This document shows positions 50,923 through 61,790 of a stretch of DNA of 64,000 nucleotides, piece after piece. Position 1 is the stretch's first letter, and each line of letters starts with the position of its first letter. Made by a program: the position numbers and the translations under genes. Source of the stretch: Xiphydria camelus (lineage: Eukaryota; Arthropoda; Insecta; Hymenoptera; Xiphydriidae); the NCBI GenBank assembly GCA_963678675.1, contig OY783195.1, forward strand, positions 17,763,342-17,827,341, given 5' to 3'. Below the pieces are notes generated by a model. That model saw nothing but the letters and a program-made list of their open reading frames with translations, was not told the DNA's origin and did no database searches.

Positions 50923-52500
50923 CAGCAAACTCTCTCGCGCACTCCTACCCTATTCTACGTTACACTACCCGGCCACTCTCACACTTCGGAGACAGGTTCA
51001 CTGCTACTCGGGAGTGGAGGGCGGGAGTAGAAACCCCGAACTCGAGAACTCCTGATAAACTATTCATGCGCTGACGGCACTGCCATCGGCACAGAGATTA
51101 TTACCTACAGAGATCTATAAAATCGAATGTGCCATAGACATAACGAACGCGCGGGGCAGCCCCGAGGAAAATCTAGCGGGTCTTAGATTGCGCTAGTGCC
51201 CCAAGAGGCCGCGGAGTTTGGAGCGCTCAAGTGAGCGGTGAAAACCCCCCACCCACTACCTGAGCCAATTCTGCCCCAATTCCAAGTAGTGCCCGCTGGA
51301 TAGCCTCTTCTCTCGGCGAGGTGAACTGACGGGGTTTAGGCGAACCCGGGAGGAGTTTCTCTTTACACTAACGGGCGAACTAGACAAAGGGAACATGCGG
51401 ATCGAAGCATGAACTCTGGTGGAGAACTTGGGTCAGAGCAAAATTCGGAAGGCACGGCAACGCGCGTTTGGCCCTGACGCGCGACCGATCCGACCGATAT
51501 AACTGGTATCGACTTTAGCGATGAGATTTCCTCTCTGCCTCGCTAGCCTGGGGCGAGGATGGTCCAAGGGGTCCACGCTTGAGGAAATCAGTCTTTGAGC
51601 CCGGCAACTGAGCAAAGGTGGCTAGGAGAATAAGGTCTTATCGAACGAAGTATCTCAGATACTGCTAAAAATAACCAAGGCGGCACAACGGCCGTGACCT
51701 TACAGATGAGTGCCGAACCGGAGCAGGGGAGTGTGATCCCCAACCAGAAGATGAAGCTACGCTTTGTCGATCGACTTAAACAGTATCCGATCAGTAGGCA
51801 CTTTACTTATGGCACTTTTATGAAGTTGACAGGGGATGTTTTCTATCGACAATGGAGAAAATCGAGTATCGCGCAGTGATCGTTCCTTTGTTTGAAAGAA
51901 AAAAAACTCAGGAAATAAAAGACGAGTTAGACTCAGTATTGGGAATCGACATAGGGGCGTGACCTAACCAATATGGCGCCGAATAAGACCTAAACCATTC
52001 GACAATACACACGATTTGTGAGAAAATAGTAAAAATGTTAATAATAGATCAAATTTATGATTGGGCCCAAACAAATCCTTCCCATCGCAATGTGATTAAA
52101 GGAAATCGTGTCCTTAATACTAATTACATTATAAAAATTGGTAGAAATGTGGAAAATGTGAGACCCGGTTGTATCAGTTTGACAGCTTTCTGTCTTCAAA
52201 CGTCTCATTTAACGTAGCACGTTCCATTTTGTAACACGTTACCATGCCTTCAATTGATCTATTTTTTCTAATTTTCCAAGCAGGTTTTCAATGTTTACTA
52301 CGCGTTCATTTGGTTTTGGAAAACCGTGAAAACACAAGGATAAATGTTTTTTCGAATTACTTTCGCAGCTACTAACTGCACAAGAATTTACATTTTTTTT
52401 ATTCGTTCTACGAAGTTTACACCACTCATTATATTCTTTAAACTTTATAAATTCTCACGTAAATTTCATTCACTAAACACGATCAGCTGTCCGTACTTTG
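50923..52500. other. No gene assigned; GC-rich segment 50930-51700
   Basis: 50930-51700 is clearly more GC-rich than its surroundings and non-repetitive within the window, with only short frames such as MSAEPEQGSVIPNQKMKLRF at 51706. I could not match it to rRNA or a known element. 51880-52480 is AT-rich with nothing seen. Confidence 0.4.
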
Positions 52501-52820
52501 TACCGTATGTCCGCGATCATTTGAACCATAGGAAAATTGCGAGTTTTGCATGAGCACCCCTTTGGGTCTCCTCGTCCAATAGAATCACCGGAGAAGCGTG
52601 AATGCGCATGCGTAGTCATCCGCGAGTGTGGCATCGTCAACAAGTTCAGATCGGTTATCGAAATAATCGATCTGAACTTGCTGACGACGCTACACTCGCG
52701 GATGACTACGCATGCGCATTCACGCTTCTCCGGTGATTCTATTGGACGAGGAGACCCAAAGGAGTGCTCATGCAAAACTCGCAATTTTCCTATGGTTCAA
52801 TTGATCGCGGACATACGGTA
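52501..52820. repeat. Near-perfect foldback MITE with TACCGTATGTCC ends
   Basis: TACCGTATGTCCGCGATCA mirrors TGATCGCGGACATACGGTA. Arms of about 150 bp (GGGTCTCCTCGTCCAATAGA, TGAATGCGCATGCGTAGTCA and complements) differ at only a few positions. It shares ends with MITEs A, B and the 4118 copy. Confidence 0.9.
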
Positions 52821-52914
52821 CATAGCATCTTAATAATGATTGGGGGGATCTGCCACCAGATGGCGAGCATCCAATGTCGATTGCCAATACGGTGAAGTGT
52901 CCTCTTCGTACACA

Positions 52915-53062
52915 ACCGTCAAATATTAGGTGGCTGAGTACAAACGCGGCCGTACCAGCATTTTTGATGATAAACGTTCTCGGCGCCCAAAAACTGTTTC
53001 AACTGACGAAATTGTGGACTTAGTGCATGAAACTATGATGGAAGATCAAGTATATTTTTGCA
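52915..53062 (+). pseudogene. Mariner transposase HTH fragment
   Basis: Reads VAEYKRGRTSIFDDKRSRRP then KTVSTDEIVDLVHETMMED, which matches the end of the first and start of the second helix-turn-helix of mariner transposases (FKxGRTSxxDxxRSGRPxxxxT). It stops being recognisable at about 53062. No catalytic region follows. A short remnant, distinct from the DUF4817 element downstream. Confidence 0.7.
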
Positions 53063-53525
53063 GAGCTTCCATTTTATTTATTTTTTGTAATAGGGTCTTC
53101 TTAGGAGTATTAAATATCATTTCGGAAGAAGGGATGCGTCACATTGCGTTTAAAATTTTCTTTTTTTTTTTGATAAGGCATATAAAAATGCAATTCTTTA
53201 GTCCCTTTAGTATCATGTCTCCTTTTAAGAAATGTCCTTTATTTTACACGTCCTCAAAGCGAAATAAACAAAAGAACCTTATTTAGATCGAAACTTGATT
53301 TGCCAAGCAACCAAAAATAACAGTTTCTCTAGCTCTGTAATAAAACGTTATTCCCTTCGTTTCTTGTAATTTGTTATTGAATAGTTGCCAGCGACAATGC
53401 AATGTAAGTCGTGTCTCGTCACTGATCGCCGTATGACGTGGCAACATCGCGCTCCGCAATACACGGGTGGCCCTCATCACGCGACCAGAAACGTTGAATG
53501 AAAAGGCGCGACCTCAGAAGGGTTA
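53063..53525. other. No gene seen
   Basis: AT-rich, short frames only. The expected left TIR of the DUF4817 element was not found here, so that end is lost or rearranged. Confidence 0.4.
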
Positions 53526-53529
53526 AACA

Positions 53530-54550
53530 ATGAATTACACGAATAGTGAAATGTGCGATATGCTTTCGGGTATGGTCTTGCCAACAGTAACTCCCGAGAA
53601 GCCAGGCGCATTTATGAGCAAAGATACCCTAATCGTATGATCCCACATCATACAATGTTCACACGTCTGCATAATCGTCTCACTGAAACCGAGAGTTTCA
53701 AAAAACTTACTGCCGAAAATGGACAACCTCGTACAGTTTCAACTCCACAAATGGAACAAGAAATACTCCACAATATTGAGGAATGTCCTAATACAAGTAC
53801 CAGAAAGATTGCTGGTAATCTAAATATTAGTCAGTCAACGTTCAGGATTCTAAAAAATCAACCGTTGTATTCATATCACATTCAACGGGTACAGGCACTA
53901 TCACCAGGCAACTTCCCAAACAGATTGGTATTCTGTCGGTGGGCTCAAACTACAATTGAACAAAATCCTGAATTTTTAGCAGAAATACTTTTCACCGATG
54001 AGGCTAATTTCTCCAAAGATGCAATAATAAACTTCTATAACAATCATGTATGGGCATATGAGAATCCACATGAAATAGGTGTCAGTCGTCATTAACATCA
54101 ATTTTCAGTGGAGTAACTGGAGAATATTATCGCCATTTTCTTGAAGAGGTCTTGCTTATATTATTGAAAGACGTTCCATTGCAATTATGACATCGAATGT
54201 ATTTTATTCACGACGGCGTTCCTGCACATTTTAGTTTAGTTGCCCGTCAGTATTTAGATGCAACATATGCAAATCGTTGGATCGGTCGAGGAGGCCCACA
54301 ACCCCAGCCACCGTGGTCCCCTGATTTGATCTCCTTGGATTTATATCTTTGGGGCCATCTCAAATACCTAGTTTATAGCACCCCTATACAAAACGTTCAA
54401 GATTTGAGAAATCGTATTATCAGATTCTGTAAAACAATTCGAAACACCCACTGCATTTTTTAACGTGTTCGCCAATCAATGCATCGCAGAATAAAAGCAG
54501 CAGCAGCATGTATTACTCTTGACGGTGGCCACTTTGAACAACTTTTGTAA
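53530..54550 (+). pseudogene. Mariner-like transposase with DUF4817 HTH, frameshifted
   Basis: Starts MNYTNSEMCDM at 53530 and shifts frame near 53562 into FGYGLANSNSREARRIYEQR and YPNRMIPHHTMFTRLHNRL, the DUF4817 helix-turn-helix start of a common arthropod transposase group. Then come ILFTDEANFSKD (first catalytic aspartate), IHDGVPAHFSLVARQYL (second) and WSPDLISLDLYLWGHLK (third), all kept, though QDGAPAH is the usual form of the second. Breaks lie near 54095-54190 and 54463. The tail ITLDGGHFEQLL ends at TAA 54548-54550. The right TIR (about 54815-54893) reads GAATCACCCGGTA at its tip. Cut-and-paste transposase, inactive here. Confidence 0.85.
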
Positions 54551-54814
54551 CAGTCTTTCGTTTTCCTATTTCGTTCGTTTCCTATATTTTCATTTGTATA
54601 AATTCCTTCCTTTTCGTTAATTTTTTCTAATAATTTATTGTCTTGCTTCACTGTGCATTTTTCTTAGCTTGGTGTATCATCTATTATTACAAAAAAAACA
54701 TATTTATTTCCAATTAAATTAAAGAACTTTGTACTGTATGTTGATGGAAGAGAATTTGTATAAAAATCTAACACCCTGTTTCTCCGAAACTCAGCGTTAC
54801 CGGACCCATGTTCA

Positions 54815-54893
54815 TAGGAACTTTTTTTCTTATTTTCATCCAAGGAACCCATCCTTAAAGTTTGTCGTAATATTAAAGAATCACCCGGTATAC
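54815..54893. repeat. Right TIR of the DUF4817 mariner-like element
   Basis: TTTTCATCCAAGGAACCCATC to AAAGAATCACCCGGTA is the inverted counterpart of 45345-45408. TA follows at the tip (GGTATACC). Confidence 0.75.
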
Positions 54894-54895
54894 CC

Positions 54896-55125
54896 GCATG
54901 CAATGTGTTAAGAGATTGCAGTTGCCAGTTCGATTAGCGATGTAATCACCATCAACAAAGCTCAGGGCCAACCTTTCAAATTGTGCGGTTTAGATCTAAA
55001 CACGGATTACTTCTCACATGGACAGTTATATGTTGCGTGCTCTAGAGTCGGCAAACCAGACAATCTCTATATATGCAGACAATGGAACGACAAAAAATAT
55101 TGTATACGCACAAGCATTGTGAAAT
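54896..55125 (+). pseudogene. Helitron helicase C-terminal fragment (PIF1-like)
   Basis: Encodes [40 protein letters not shown] and [18 protein letters not shown] and the [11 protein letters not shown] motif are the last two motifs of superfamily 1B PIF1-type helicases in Helitrons, with the arginine finger in SRVG. Helicase unwinds DNA during rolling-circle transposition. Only about 75 codons remain, starting at the right TIR of the mariner-like element, which probably inserted into or beside this Helitron. A 96-codon frame continues in-phase from 54981 but becomes non-homologous after about 55125. Confidence 0.8.
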
Positions 55126-56025
55126 TAAACATATTAGAAACGTACGCTTTCTCTTTTCTTTCTTTTCCATTTCACCAGACTCAACTTATTTGTTTCACAG
55201 TATCTCTCATCGTTTCCGAGATATTAGTATATTTATTATTTAAACAAATAGCAATTCGCTCTCTTCAGTAATATTATCACGGCTAAGTTATAAAATTATA
55301 AATTTTTTTCTATTTCATTGTATCTCTTATTTTTCCGAGATGTTTGCAAAATTTATTCTGCCCAACTCTCTATGGAGAAAGGCAGTAACTGCTAACCGAC
55401 AAACTCGTGGAAAATCAACTGTAACTTTGATGCCATTAGCCGACGGGTTTCCAAGACAGATTACTAATAAAGCCTAGCTTTAACATTAAAAAAGGGTACA
55501 ACATTTGGGTACAAAATGATTCAAGATACTCAATGATACCAAAAAACGCACTTCGGTTTGTTTTGCTAGTTACTGCCTTTCTTCATAGTTGGGCAGTATT
55601 GTCTAAACAAATTGTTAAACAACTTAATGACTCGCTATGTGCAATAACTAAATTACGTGATGATACTCCGATGTGCGAACAAAACAATACGAAATAAGAA
55701 ACGGAAAGCTACGAAATAAAACGGGAAATTTCCTGAACTTTACAGCAGGAATGATTGAGGCCTACTGGTCGAAAGTTTGGCGAATCTGCGGATCATCTTT
55801 GAAAACTATTATTATTGACGTAAAGCCGGCTCTAATCCATTACTACCTTTACTATGTAGAAAAGGTAAACCTACCTAGAAGAGTAGAGGTTAGATTGAGT
55901 AAAAAGAGGGAGTCTGGGGGTTGAAGCCCTCTGGCAACTACCGAGCCTTGGCTCTACAATAAATCAATTGCAATGCATTGCACTGCATAGAAAAAATGGA
56001 ATAGTAGCAATTACTATGCAAAAAT
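55126..56025. other. No gene assigned
   Basis: Mostly AT-rich. Near 55350-55430 and 55560-55600 there are two inverted occurrences of a CCCAACT(C/A)T..GAAAGGCAGTAACT block. Nothing coding is recognised. Confidence 0.45.
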
Positions 56026-56031
56026 AGTTTG

Positions 56032-56145
56032 TAGATGACAGCTTCATCAATATTATGTTGAATAATCTACAGTATAGTAATGGTTACCATTCGAATAGTG
56101 ATGATTACTATTCTGCAGGTTATTTAACACAATATTGTCCAGCTG
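56032..56145. repeat. Small foldback
   Basis: TAGATGACAGCTTCATCAAT mirrors ATTGTCCAGCTGTCACCTA around GTAATGGTTACCATTCG. Arms about 50 bp, diverged. Confidence 0.7.
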
Positions 56146-56496
56146 TCACCTACCGGAGTAAAGAAATTATACTTAATCAGAGAGAGAGAGAGAGATATGA
56201 TCATATCGGCTGTTCCGGTAGAACAAAGACGTAACATTTTTGTGTCGTTGTATTCCCGGAATGGCGATATATGATCACTAGACTGATTCAAAAAAAAGCT
56301 TTTTCAATTAATTCTTTTGGCGGACACTTAAAACGTTAGTATTTAATGTAACTTTGAATATGTCGCCGGGTGCACATTCTCACTCAATATTTAGGGGTGT
56401 CTCAATCGCTTTTTCTGATTTCCATTTGAATAACACGGTGAAATTGTTGAATCATTGGTTTAGTGCTAATTCCTTCTACGGTAAGAAAATTTCCCT

Positions 56497-56703
56497 GTGA
56501 AAGATTAGAAAAATTGAGTTTTAGGTGTAATTGACGTAAAGAAATATTATTTTTAATTATGAAATAGAATTAAATGATAATTATGGGGGAATCAATTGCA
56601 CAATTTACTCCCCCATAATTATCTTTTAATTCTATTTAATAATTAAAAATAATATTTCTTTACGCCAATTACACCTAAAGCTTTCAATTTTACTAATTTT
56701 TCG
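56497..56703. repeat. Foldback with ~95-bp arms
   Basis: TTAGGTGTAATTGACGTAAAG mirrors CTTTACGCCAATTACACCTAA; ATAATTATGGGGG pairs with CCCCCATAATTAT around a 20-bp loop. Confidence 0.85.
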
Positions 56704-57450
56704 GTAGCGCCGAGTAGCGTCGTTACACAATATATAATTACATATAACTATACGATCACATCTGATATTATATTAATTTTTTATCCTCGGGTAGTTATTA
56801 TTCTGGCGTAGTAATCGTTTCTATTCAAGTTTCTCCTCATGCACACTCAAAAACTGTCCCTGGTGTAAAGCCATTCCATATTCAAAGACTTATTTTGACG
56901 TAAGCCCGACGTTACTGCATTACTGCTTGTAATAACTGAAATGATAAAACTAGAGCCTTAATTATGCTGAGTCTGGTTTTAGTTTCCGAAATACATTTTT
57001 TTCAAAATAATATTTTATTTAAAAACCATTTATTTTATAAATTGAAACCAAACCCAACATAAGCAAGGCTTCAACATTCTGAAAAACCTTCGATCGTAAA
57101 CCGAGTTTAATAAGCAATGTTCTTGTAAAATATGACCTGGTATAATAAAAAGTTAGACCCCGATTTTAACTAAATTAATTTACTCTACACTAAGCATTTG
57201 GAAATTATTTGTTAGCTTCTGCTACATCTTTTTCATCATTTGCTAATATACTATTCCTTAGAAATTGCGAATTTTTCCATAATATAATAATGTTTTAACA
57301 TTTAAAATAAATAGTCATGTTAAAAAAGAGGTTCGTGGAACTCCACGCGATAGAAGTGAAACTTCTTAATTTTATTAATATTCGGATAAAAATTATTTTA
57401 TCGTTAACTAGGAAAAGTAAGTTACAGGAACAATATTCATTTTATTTCGT
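56704..57450. other. No gene seen
   Basis: AT-rich. A CACGCGATAGAAGTGAAACTTC occurrence at 57345-57366 matches the motif found in foldbacks and Helitron-like pieces elsewhere in the window. Confidence 0.45.
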
Positions 57451-57451
57451 G

Positions 57452-58472
57452 CTATTTTACATCCAAAATCGATACAATAGGCTTATGATAACTAAAATAA
57501 GATACGTAAGTAAATGATGTTGAATTATTCTGCAGATTCCTGTTAAATACGGCATCAATTGTCGCACCACCCCTTGTCGTACAATGATCCTTATTACTGT
57601 TTAACGTTAATCTGAATTCATCTGTCAAGAAATCAATTAATTGTTGAGCTTCTGCTGCTGAGAAATTGGCATTAAAATCGCCACTCAGTATCATCGGAAG
57701 TTCGCCCCAATTTTTTTTTAATATCGCAGCACCCCTCTGTGTATAAGGAAGCAATAGCTCGTGAATAAATGAAGTAACATCTTGAATTTTGTTATTCGGT
57801 GATATATTATTATCGCATGTTTGCGAGAAGACTGTCATAACTCAAAATTAGAATTGTCCAAAGCGACGACTTTCAAAGTTGAATTATTATATTACACGAG
57901 CGTTGACTATTTGCTGCCAAATTATGATAATTATCATAAAAATTCTATAATAATTATCATAATCTGGCAGCAAATGGTCAACGCTCGTATAATATAATAA
58001 TTCAACTTTTAAAGTCATTGCTAGGGACAATTCTAATTTTGAGTTATGACAGTCTTCTCGCAAAGGTGCGATATATATAACTGCGATGAGAATAAATTTT
58101 CCATTCGCTAAACGACATCGTGCTGCACAGATATCGCCAATTGGAGATGTGTTTACTGACATTAAGTTTTGTTGATTGATAGAAATGGCTAGATGAGGAG
58201 CAACGCAACTAATCTCTCATCCGACTTGTGGAAAATAGCAACTCCAGCAGATCTTACATTTATTCTTTTGAATTTCACAACGCAGTAGAAGAGTTAGGGA
58301 TTACTACATTTTCCTGAGCATCTACCCACGTTTCCGAGAGTATAAGTATTGTTGAATTTTGTGTAACAGGATCATTGAAATCTAACGCATGGGCTTTCAA
58401 ACATTGACAATTGAGTAAATGTATTCCCACTTTATGTTCATCTATTAACAAATTTGTTAGTCGCTCTGGCAT
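57452..58472 (-). pseudogene. Helentron endonuclease (EEP) domain, split by a foldback
   Basis: Minus strand, N- to C-terminal: HLLNCQCLKAHALDF and ILILSETWVDA near 58440-58280, then MSVNTSPIGDICAARCRLAN and GKFILIAVIYIAP to about 58080, then after the inserted foldback ISPNNKIQDVTSFIHELLLP, the catalytic ELPMILSGDFNANFSAAEA and TTRGGATIDAVFNRN with SYFSYHKPIV. SETW, GDFN and the terminal HKP are signature elements of endonuclease/exonuclease/phosphatase domains. I know this version from Helentron-type rolling-circle elements of insects. Frameshifts near 58270 and the insertion inactivate it. Confidence 0.75.
57811..58073. mobile_element. Foldback MITE inserted in the endonuclease gene
   Basis: TATCGCATGTTTGCGAGAAG mirrors CTTCTCGCAAAGGTGCGATA, with arms of about 120 bp including TCAAAATTAGAATTGTCC. 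TA repeats occur on both sides. Reading the gene across it joins VIYIAP to ISPNNKIQ as expected for the family. Confidence 0.8.
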
Positions 58473-59098
58473 CGTTTCCTAGCCTCGAGTAGCAGCTGAT
58501 GCCGGAGACCACCGAGCCGTTACGGAGCTCCCCGAGCGAATCGAAGTGGCGGTAAGGGAATCGGCCACCACTCTCCGCTTCGACTCCCCACCCCTGCACT
58601 ATGGGCGGAAACGCCGAAAATCTGGCCAAAAGTCTTCTTTTCAAATTTATGTAAACATATTTTAATGTGTGTACATTACAAGTAAACAGTCCATAGCTCA
58701 CGCGAATCTTCATTTTAGAAGTTTATTTGCGCACCACATTTGCTTATACACGTCATGAAAAGTTGTACTTTTGGTCGGTGGTCAGTTAGCTTGAGGAGTT
58801 CGCCGAGCATACACAAACTTTGCAGGTCTGACGTTGTTGTCTTTTTTATAATTTTTACATGCAGGTAACAGGGATATCAGCCCTAAGGTATGTACTTGTA
58901 ATAAACATAAACAGAAAGCTGCAATGTTATTACTTATTTCTTAAATTACTTTCAACATAATTGAAGTTTATTTGTATATCTGAAAGTAGATCTTAAGATT
59001 TAAGTAGACTTTTAAAAATTTGACCGAGTTTGGCCGGGAAACTGTTGTTATGAGTACATTTCCTCTTTATCTGTGAATACCACATGCAATAGATATTT

Positions 59099-59213
59099 TC
59101 GTTATAAGGGCGTGAAGCGCCGTTTTTAACGAGTGTGAAGTTTTCCGCACGAGCGAAGCGAGTGCGGCAACCACACGAGTTAAAACGACGCGAAACGCCC
59201 TTATAACGAATTC
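59099..59213. repeat. Hairpin element inside the CACTA-like transposon
   Basis: CGTTATAAGGGCGTGAAGCG mirrors CGCGAAACGCCCTTATAACG; an inner hairpin CGCACGAGCGAAGCGAGTGCG forms the tip. It is compact and looks like a recent MITE. Confidence 0.8.
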
Positions 59214-59639
59214 TATTTTTTGTCACTAAATGTCAAATACGAGGTTGACGGGGTTGAGGACGCCCGTGAAACCGAGTTTTACGCACTGAGTGACGAAATG
59301 ATCTTTTCCTGCGAATATCTGCGATCTTTTGAAAAAATTAGTTTTTTCCACTTTCCGACAAACGATGAAAATGCTGAAAATCTGGCCAAAAGTCGAAAAG
59401 TTAACGGATTGATCTGAATTCGGGTACTCGGAGGTTTTTGGGGTCGCTGATTACGAATCCAAAGTCAGAATTTCGAAAAACAATATGGCGGATCCGATAT
59501 GGCGGTAAGGTTCCTCAAGAATTGATCGAATCTGGGTGAAATTGAGTACTCGGGGGTTTTCGGGGTCGCTGATTACGAATCCAAAGTCAAAATTTCGAAA
59601 AACAATATGGCGGATCCAATATGGCGGAAAGGTTCCTCA

Positions 59640-60176
59640 AAAATTATAAAAAATTTTTTAATCATCCTCATTTGTTTGTCATGCCAGTACCAACTTGATG
59701 TGCAAAAATTTGAAGATTTTTGCCATGACACTGTCAGATTATACATATCAAAATATTCCTGGTATCCCATGCCTGCAACCATTTACAAAATTCTGGTACC
59801 TGGTAGGCAGATACTGGAGAATACCATATTACCTCTGGGATATTTCGGAGAAGAGGGATCTGAAGCCAGGAATAAAGTTTATAAATTTAATCGGCAGTTC
59901 CACGCTAGGAAAATCAGTCGACAAAGTAATCTGGAAGATGTTTTCCATAGAGCTATGGATACCTCAGATCCCATAATTTCCACATTAAATTTACAGACAA
60001 GAATTAATAAGCAACAGAAACTACATCTCCCAGCTGAAGTTATAGCAATGCTTTTTGAAATACAATCGCAGACATTACAAAATGAACACACATAGGAAGG
60101 TTACGATGAAGAAATTATGCTAGAAGAAGTAATACCCGATCATTTCGACTTACTAGAATTAGATATGGAAAATTAA
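59640..60176 (+). pseudogene. C-terminal part of a multicopy arthropod element protein
   Basis: Frame containing LDVQKFEDFCHDTVRLYISK, then YSWYPMPATIYKILVPGRQI, LPLGYFGEEGSEARNKVYKF and SDPIISTL. The WYPM...HKILxHG...LPIGxxSEEAxEARNK pattern belongs to an uncharacterised protein family I know from many arthropod genomes; position inside TIRs suggests it is a transposase C-terminus. The ATG at 59607 lies in the subterminal repeat and is probably not the real start. A TAG at 60093-60095 interrupts; the same frame then encodes an acidic tail (EGYDEEIMLEEVIPDHFDLL, then ELDMEN) to TAA at 60174-60176, so the TAG is likely a late mutation. The N-terminal catalytic part is missing. Confidence 0.65.
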
Positions 60177-61079
60177 TATGTTGTTTTGTTTAATTTAGTA
60201 AATACGTTTCAAGAAACCCGTGTTTATAAGTTTAAAGTTACCTGTAAGAGATATCAAATGTTTTTTAGCGTTAATATGCTCCACAAAAAACAGTTAAGCT
60301 TCAATATTTTTTAAAGCCTTGTTTAGCCTTTTGGCCAAAAAATCCCTTCCTACAAACCATAGCGCGACCCCGAAAACCCCCGGGTACCCGAATTCAGGGC
60401 AATTACTCTATTTTACGTCGAGATTTGATTCGCGCATGCGCCGTACTGTGGCGCCATCTACGAATTTTGAAATTCTGTCCTCGGATTAGTAATCAGAGAC
60501 CTCAAAAACCCCCGAGTACTCAATTTCACCCAGATTCGATCACTTTTTGAGGAACCTTTCCGCCATATTGGATCCGCCATATTGTTTTTCGAAATTTTGA
60601 CTTCGGATTCGTAATCAGCGACTCCAAAAACCCCCTGAGTACTCAATTTCACCTCGATTAATACACGTTTTCGACTTTTGGCCAGAATTTCGGCGTTTCC
60701 GCCCATAGTGCGCTGCTCACAGTTCGCCGCCCCTTTTTTCTAAAGGTAAGTCTATACCGGGATACAAAAATGTTGGCAACACGATAATCCGGTGTTGGCA
60801 ACACGATAATCCGGTGTTGTCAACATGTATCCCGCCGACTTGCAACTCGCCGACGGATACTCGGCAACAGCCACTATCCGAATGTAGGTACAAACCGGGA
60901 TACAAAATGTTGGCAACATGTTGGCAACACGAGTATCCCGTCGACTAGCGACAATTTAATTGCTACTCGTAAACTGCGGGCGGCATGACATCAAAGAAAG
61001 CTGTTGCCTGTTGCTTGTATCCGAGTTTCCCATTTGAAATGGGAAACATCGGAAACATCGCTCTCTCTGGACTAGAATC

Positions 61080-61148
61080 TACCTACCTACCTACCTCCCT
61101 AGCTACCTACCTACCTACCTATACCTACCTACCTACCTACCTACCTAC
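61080..61148. repeat. (CTAC)n microsatellite
   Basis: CTAC/ACCT repeats with a few interruptions. Confidence 0.95.
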
Positions 61149-61504
61149 ATACGATAATGTTCCGTCGCACGAGGGACAGAATTTCAGAAGGTCGATTGAA
61201 ACCTTTTAATAGTATCGATCATGTAAATAACATATATTTCTTGCATAAATTTTTCATTGAATGCCACATTATACGGGCCGCACAGTGTTCACATGGCAGA
61301 TCGGACGGCGTATCGTATCTCTCATTTTACAAAGCAGTACTCTCTCACTACATGTGTATGTTCTTTCTATTATAAATTGAAAAGAAAGGCACGTAATTAT
61401 TTCTCTCGGCAGAGGCACTCTCCCGATGCGTGATTTCGCGCATACGGCTGCCAAGTGGCACGTGCGAATATCAAGCCACGTTTAGGCTTCTGTCGGTAAA
61501 TTTG

Positions 61505-61790
61505 AGCCGCGTCAAAGGAGCTTCGAAATATAGCGGTATCTATTACCGCGGGCACTGTAGAAAATGACTCATTCTGACCTGTCCCATATCGCCCGCCTCG
61601 CCGGGGGTATGTTTCGGCGATCCTAGGCTACCTGAAGGGTTAATTGCCGGACGAGTCGTAATGAACCCCTTACCACAAAAAAATACCCATTGTAATAGAT
61701 ACCGCTATACTTTGAATATTAAATCAGCTTTGTAAAGGGGAGAAATGAATTCAATACATGACTGATGCAGTTGATGGCCAATTAGGGAAC
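61505..61790. repeat. Repeat V, palindromic copy
   Basis: CGAAATATAGCGGTATCTAT mirrors ATAGATACCGCTATACTTTG; between them are TGTTTCGGCGATCCTAGGC and GGTTAATTGCCGGACGAGTC, shared with 18166 and 44399. Confidence 0.65.

Larger units (their letters stand above)
58597..60710 (+). mobile_element. CACTA-like DNA transposon with subterminal repeats
   Basis: CACTATGGGCGGAAACGCCG mirrors CGGCGTTTCCGCCCATAGTG, extended by AAAATCTGGCCAAAAGTC. Each end also carries tandem copies of a ~90-bp module (GAAATTGAGTACTCGGGGG, GTCGCTGATTACGAATCC, CAATATGGCGGATCC) at 59400-59640 and, inverted, at 60380-60660. CACTA termini and subterminal repeats are features of EnSpm/CACTA elements; a clear 2-3 bp duplication was not found, so this is tentative. 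It carries the tail of one gene and an inserted hairpin. Confidence 0.65.

Noticed and set aside
50930..51700. Possible rRNA fragment
   Set aside because: GC-rich and structured in appearance, but I found no conserved rRNA core sequence.
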